From assembly GCA_016934035.1 (NCBI GenBank), contig JAFGTP010000018.1, forward strand, positions 1 to 61,106: DNA of 61,106 nt, read 5' to 3'. Source of the stretch: Fidelibacterota bacterium (GTDB lineage: Bacteria; Fidelibacterota; UBA2242; JAFGTP01). Made by a program: the position numbers and the translations under genes. Positions 56,774-61,106 of this stretch are shown piece by piece. The notes beneath the pieces were generated by a model that worked only from the letters and a program-made list of their open reading frames with translations, searched no databases and was not told the DNA's origin. How positions within the stretch are numbered: position 1 is the stretch's first letter; each line of letters opens with the position of its first letter.

Positions 56774-59700
56774 ATGTGGAGATTTATTACCTTAATAATC
56801 CTGGGTCCGCTCCTGCTTGTTGCACAGCCCCAGGAGAAAATCGTTTTCAACCATCTGAATATCAAAAACGGATTATCCGACGGACGTATCGATTGCATTA
56901 TTCAGGATGATGTGGGATTTTTATGGTTTGGGACCCAGGACGGACTCAACCGGTTCGACGGCTACAATTTTCTGGTATATGACCATGATATCTTCGATAC
57001 GACATCTATCTCTTCCAGTTGGATCCGTTGCCTGTGTAAAGACAGCGAAGGCACAATCTGGATTGGCACTGAAGGTGGTGGGCTGAACCGGTTCAATGCC
57101 AACACCGAAACCTTTGACCGCTGGCTCAACGACCCGAATGACACCCATTCCCTGATTGATAATTTTGTTCGTACCATAATAGAAGATAGTTACGGTGTAT
57201 TGTGGATCGGGACCCGTTCCGGTCTGGTTCAATTAGATCGGAAAAAAGGAATATTCAATGCCTTTCATTCGGAACCTTTTAATGTCAACTCTCCCCTGTT
57301 TAGCGAAAACGTGACCGAATTATATGAAGACAGCAAGCGCAATCTCTGGATCGGCACACAGGATAACGCCTATATTTACAATCGCAAAAACCGCAGTCTG
57401 AAACATCTTGATTTTCAGGACAGACCCATTCGTGTGACATCCATTTACGAAGACCGGATGGGAAAAATTTGGATCGGCAGCCGCTATAATGGTCTGCTCA
57501 TTTTTGATTCTGATAAAGGTTCCTTTGAAGCTATTACCAGTGACCCGGCCCATTCCGGCAGTCTTGGAAGCAATGAAATCAAAGATATTTTTGAAGATGA
57601 TGAACAAAACCTCTGGATAGCCACTTTTCAGGGAGGCCTGAATCTTTACCAGCGAAAGACCCACAGCTTTCAGTCTTATTTAAACGACCCCAACGATCCT
57701 TCTTCACTAAGCAGTAATTCCCCCCGTACACTGTTTCAGGACAGGACCGGTGTGATCTGGATTGGCATGGATGGCAGCGGCATTGACAACTTTGTCAAAA
57801 ACCGCCGTATTTTTCAACTCTACGGCAACCGCAATATTGACCCATGGCATTTGAGTAACAGCACCATTTTGTCCATTCATGAAGACAAAAATGGCATCTT
57901 GTGGCTCGGTACCGAAGGTGGCGGGCTGAATCGGTTTGAACGGGGCCGGCACTGTCTGCAATATCAGCGTCAGGACAACAGACCCCAAAGCATCAGCAGC
58001 GACCATGTCACCTGCATTTACAAAGGCCCGGCTGGCCAGCTCTGGATTGGCACCAAAGAAGGACTGAATCTTTTTGACCTCGAAACCTCTACCTTTCAGC
58101 GCTTTTACAATCAGGACAACCCGATAACCGGCAACAATTTCATCAACGCCATCTGTCACGGGGTTGGCAACCAATTGCTGCTGGGTACCAATAATGGGCT
58201 GGTGGTATTTGATCCTGTTCAAAAGACCTTCTCTCCTTTTGAATTGGACACAACCGGGATGATCAATACGGAACAGGTAACCGTCATTGCCCGCGATAAG
58301 ATGGAAAACCTGTGGATTGGTTATTTACGGTCCGGGTTTGTCAAATATAACTGCAAGAACGGCACATGGCGCCATTTTCGTGCCGATATCAATGACAAAA
58401 CCAGTCTCAGCAACAATTTTGTCCTGGATATACTGCCGTCCGGTAAAAATCATATCTGGATAGCCACCCGCCGGGGGTTGAATTGCTATTTTCCTGAATC
58501 CAACCATTTTCAGCAGTATAGCAAAGGCGACGGTCTTCCCAGCAATGTAATCGTCAGCCTGCTGGAGGATAATGACGGAAATATCTGGGCCGGCACCACA
58601 AACGGGCTCTCCAAATTTTCCAGGGAAGATAATAATTTCATTAACTACGATGTTGAGGATGGCCTGCAGGGCAACCAATTTTGGAGTCGGTCCTGCTTCA
58701 AAAGCCAGTCCGGGGAACTTTTCTTTGGCGGGAACAACGGACTAAATGCCTTTTATCCTGACCGGCTGAAAGAACTATCCAATCCTTATATTCCACCCAT
58801 TGTCATCACCGGAATCACTGTCATGGACCGGCAACTGCACCCTTCCCTTTTTACCGGCAATTCCACTAAAAATCCACTGGTTTTGCCCTACAACGAAAAC
58901 CGCGTTTCCTTTGAATTTGCAGCCCTGGATTTTACCCGTCCGGAAAAAAACCAGTTCGCCTTCATCCTTGAAGGCATTGACGATGACTGGGTCCATAGCA
59001 GCACCCGCCATTTTGCCACCTATCCCAATCTTTCTCCGGGACAATATGTTTTTCGGGTCAAAGGCGCTAACAATGACGGGCTCTGGAATGAGGCAGGCAC
59101 TGCCGTCGCCCTGGAGATTCAGGCGCCTTTCTGGAAAACCGGCTGGGCTTACCTGCTCTACGGCCTATTTGCTATCGGATTGGTTTATAGCATCAATGCT
59201 TATTTTATCGGGTTGGTCCGGGCCAGACATGACCTCAAAATTGAACGTATGGAAAAGGAAAAATTCCAGGAAATCAGTCAGTTCAAACTCCAGTTCTTTA
59301 CCGACGTGGCCCATGAATTCAAAACCCCCCTGACACTGATCCAGGCGCCACTGGAAGAAATTTTATCGTCACTGAAAGAGGATTTTTCCTTTCGCAGCGA
59401 ATTACAACTGATGCATCGAAATGTCAAATATCTGCTGCGACTGGTCCATCAGCTCCTCTCCTTTCGAAAAGTGGAACAGCAGCGAATGGAACTGAAAGCC
59501 AGCCAGGGAAATCTGGTGCAATTCGTTCGTGAAATTTTTGCCTTGTTTTCAGAGACATCACAACGCCGTAAAGTGGGCTACGAATTCAATTGCGCGAAGG
59601 AAGTTATCGAGGGATGGTTTGACTGGGAAAAACTGGAGGAAATCCTGGTGAACCTGATTGACAATGCCTTCAAATATACACCGGACGAGGGAAAAATTGA

Positions 59701-60856
59701 AATTTCGTTGACTACGGGTTATAATCCCGAAAAAAGCAAAAATCAAGTCACCCTGACAGTCCGTGATTCGGGAAAAGGGATTAAGAAAGAGGAACTTGAC
59801 CACATCTTTGAACGCTTTTATCATGCCAAAGACCATCAGGCCGACCAGGGAAGTTCAGGCCTGGGATTGGCCCTGACCCGAAAACTGGTGGAACTGCATC
59901 ACGGCACCATTGATATCAACAGTGAAGAAGGAAAAGGCGCCATCTTTACTGTTCAACTGCCCCTGGGCAAAGAACACCTGAAACCGGAAGAGATCATTTC
60001 TGATATTACGGAGACAGCCCATTTTCACATCCTTTCCGGGCCTCACACCGAAGACCCGGAAAGCCAGTCACCGGACACTGCAAGCGACTCGGATCCCGAA
60101 AAGACCCGGTTGCTGGTGGTGGAAGATAACCGGGACCTGCGTACTTACCTTCATAAAGCACTGGGGAAAAAATACCACATTATCACTGCCTGTGACGGCA
60201 AAGAAGGAATTGAAACAGCACGAAGGGTCCTCCCCAATATCATCATCAGCGATGTCATGATGCCTATTATTGACGGTATTGAACTGTGCCGGACATTGAA
60301 GCAGGATATCACAACCAGCCATATTCCCATTATCCTCCTTACTGCCAAAACCGCAATCGAACATAAAATCCAGGGCATTGAAACAGGCGCTGATGATTAT
60401 ATTGACAAACCCTTTCATTTCCGCTTTCTTGAAGCACGCATCAAAAATATTCTGGAATCCCGGGAAAAACTACGGCAACGTTACCGCCAGGAACTTATTC
60501 TGGAACCCGGTGAAGTAAAAGCCCATTCGGCAGATGAACTTTTCATCGTAAAAATCCGCGAACTGGTGGAACAAAATATCGACAATGCAGACTTTGATCT
60601 CACGGATTTGCAAAAGGAAATCGGCATGGGACGCACCCATCTTTTTCAAAAACTGAAGGAACTCACCGGCTATACACCCAATGATTTCATTAAGACTCTG
60701 CGGATGGAAAAAGCCGCCCAACTATTGCTTAAGACCGACCTCACCATAAGTGAAATTGCCTACAAAGTCGGCTTCAGATATCCAAAATATTTTTCCACCT
60801 GCTTCAGCCAGTATCACCGGCAATCACCCAGCGAATACCGAAAATATTCCACCTGA
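56774..60856 (+). CDS. Hybrid two-component sensor/regulator (HTCS) with periplasmic beta-propellers
   Basis: The 1360-residue protein has a signal peptide (LGPLLLVAQ). Two large Reg_prop seven-bladed propellers span about 25-690, with repeated blades such as LWIGTKEGLNLF and IWIGTEGGGLNRF. A Y_Y_Y domain lies at about 700-785 and one membrane helix at 789-812. The cytosolic kinase has phospho-His847 (DVAHEFKTPLTLI), NLIDNAFKYTP, DSGKGI and GSSGLGLAL. The receiver has Asp1160 (IIISDVMMP) and Lys in DYIDKPF. An AraC-type DNA-binding domain ends the chain (about 1273-1360, TISEIAYKVGFRYPKYFSTC). HTCS proteins sense oligosaccharides directly and switch on degradation genes. The neighbour uxaE suggests a uronate-containing ligand. 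No strong ribosome site precedes the ATG. Confidence 0.95.
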   Translation: MWRFITLIILGPLLLVAQPQEKIVFNHLNIKNGLSDGRIDCIIQDDVGFLWFGTQDGLNRFDGYNFLVYDHDIFDTTSISSSWIRCLCKDSEGTIWIGTEGGGLNRFNANTETFDRWLNDPNDTHSLIDNFVRTIIEDSYGVLWIGTRSGLVQLDRKKGIFNAFHSEPFNVNSPLFSENVTELYEDSKRNLWIGTQDNAYIYNRKNRSLKHLDFQDRPIRVTSIYEDRMGKIWIGSRYNGLLIFDSDKGSFEAITSDPAHSGSLGSNEIKDIFEDDEQNLWIATFQGGLNLYQRKTHSFQSYLNDPNDPSSLSSNSPRTLFQDRTGVIWIGMDGSGIDNFVKNRRIFQLYGNRNIDPWHLSNSTILSIHEDKNGILWLGTEGGGLNRFERGRHCLQYQRQDNRPQSISSDHVTCIYKGPAGQLWIGTKEGLNLFDLETSTFQRFYNQDNPITGNNFINAICHGVGNQLLLGTNNGLVVFDPVQKTFSPFELDTTGMINTEQVTVIARDKMENLWIGYLRSGFVKYNCKNGTWRHFRADINDKTSLSNNFVLDILPSGKNHIWIATRRGLNCYFPESNHFQQYSKGDGLPSNVIVSLLEDNDGNIWAGTTNGLSKFSREDNNFINYDVEDGLQGNQFWSRSCFKSQSGELFFGGNNGLNAFYPDRLKELSNPYIPPIVITGITVMDRQLHPSLFTGNSTKNPLVLPYNENRVSFEFAALDFTRPEKNQFAFILEGIDDDWVHSSTRHFATYPNLSPGQYVFRVKGANNDGLWNEAGTAVALEIQAPFWKTGWAYLLYGLFAIGLVYSINAYFIGLVRARHDLKIERMEKEKFQEISQFKLQFFTDVAHEFKTPLTLIQAPLEEILSSLKEDFSFRSELQLMHRNVKYLLRLVHQLLSFRKVEQQRMELKASQGNLVQFVREIFALFSETSQRRKVGYEFNCAKEVIEGWFDWEKLEEILVNLIDNAFKYTPDEGKIEISLTTGYNPEKSKNQVTLTVRDSGKGIKKEELDHIFERFYHAKDHQADQGSSGLGLALTRKLVELHHGTIDINSEEGKGAIFTVQLPLGKEHLKPEEIISDITETAHFHILSGPHTEDPESQSPDTASDSDPEKTRLLVVEDNRDLRTYLHKALGKKYHIITACDGKEGIETARRVLPNIIISDVMMPIIDGIELCRTLKQDITTSHIPIILLTAKTAIEHKIQGIETGADDYIDKPFHFRFLEARIKNILESREKLRQRYRQELILEPGEVKAHSADELFIVKIRELVEQNIDNADFDLTDLQKEIGMGRTHLFQKLKELTGYTPNDFIKTLRMEKAAQLLLKTDLTISEIAYKVGFRYPKYFSTCFSQYHRQSPSEYRKYST

Positions 60857-61106
60857 TTTTCGGGTCAAAGAGGCGATGAAAATCAATCAATTTCAACGAT
60901 TTCCTGCTCAAATCACCAATAGAATGATGCAACACAAATAATAACGTGATTTTTGAGTTCAGAATTAGACTTAATCGATTCTGGCACACGGCTTTTCAAA
61001 TAGCCAATTATTCTGTTTTAAATTGGGGGCTAATAGCTAAAAATAGCTGGTAAAATTGATATTATACATTGGTATTCAATAGATTACTTGGAAATTTAAT
61101 TTAGGT
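60857..61106. other. Right-edge spacer
   Basis: These 250 AT-rich bases after the hybrid regulator hold no recognised gene. The ACTTAATCG half-site at 60969-60977 resembles the uxaE operator candidate and may belong to the promoter of a gene beyond the window edge. Confidence 0.4.

Noticed and set aside
1..61106. CRISPR array, tRNA, rRNA, integrase or intact transposase
   Set aside because: Reading both strands gave no regularly spaced repeats, no cloverleaf with CCA end, and no recombinase or transposase motifs.

Overview
The window comes from a Gram-negative bacterium of the Fibrobacteres-Chlorobi-Bacteroidetes (FCB) superphylum. The evidence is two secreted proteins with NYPNPFN-type C-terminal sorting tails, a TonB-dependent receptor, several lipoproteins, and a hybrid two-component sensor of the carbohydrate-responsive type. 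The AT-rich intergenic DNA, the N-epsilon-acetyl-beta-lysine osmolyte genes and a large beta-1,3-glucan (laminarin-like) locus fit a marine or saline polysaccharide degrader (for example a Calditrichota-, Marinimicrobia- or KSB1-like lineage). The exact phylum cannot be fixed from this sequence. No rRNA, tRNA, CRISPR array, prophage or intact insertion sequence was seen.

Layout. 1-38.2 kb is almost entirely minus strand. In order it holds: a VOC/cupin pair behind an unusual parvulin-radical SAM fusion; phosphofructokinase; a TonB receptor broken by one in-frame amber codon; an MFS transporter; a lone CheY-like receiver on the plus strand; a four-gene abl operon (lysine 2,3-aminomutase, Na+/solute symporter, beta-lysine acetyltransferase, MarC); an outer-membrane barrel gene with a giant repeat protein; a DHH phosphoesterase-ispH-pdxS-pdxT-dxs run; a receiver-PASx5-histidine kinase; a split saccharopine pathway (LKR and SDH); a TRIC-like channel; a double-domain peptidyl-prolyl isomerase; a hypothetical secreted protein; and the minus half of the glucan locus (GH3-GH16-GH5).

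From 38.2 to 38.6 kb a divergent regulatory region carries two striking palindromic sites. The plus half of the glucan locus follows: a GPH sugar symporter, a TIM-barrel hydrolase, a probable GH149 beta-1,3-oligoglucan phosphorylase, GH17 and GH5. The proposed logic is that secreted GH16/GH17/GH5 enzymes cut beta-glucan outside or in the periplasm, GH3 trims it, the GPH symporter imports short oligomers, and the cytosolic phosphorylase releases glucose 1-phosphate. There is no SusC/SusD pair.

Directly behind it lies a tightly coupled four-gene operon (47.2-53.3 kb): an HlyD-like adaptor, a VTC-domain polyphosphate polymerase, a DUF4956 membrane protein, and a giant CotH-kinase/lamin-tail protein with a sorting tail. 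This is the best candidate in the window for a little-described system, because it links polyphosphate-type chemistry in the cell to a surface kinase-like protein. The window ends with a hypothetical coiled-coil protein, a UxaE-type tagaturonate epimerase, and a divergent hybrid two-component regulator that probably controls uronate use.
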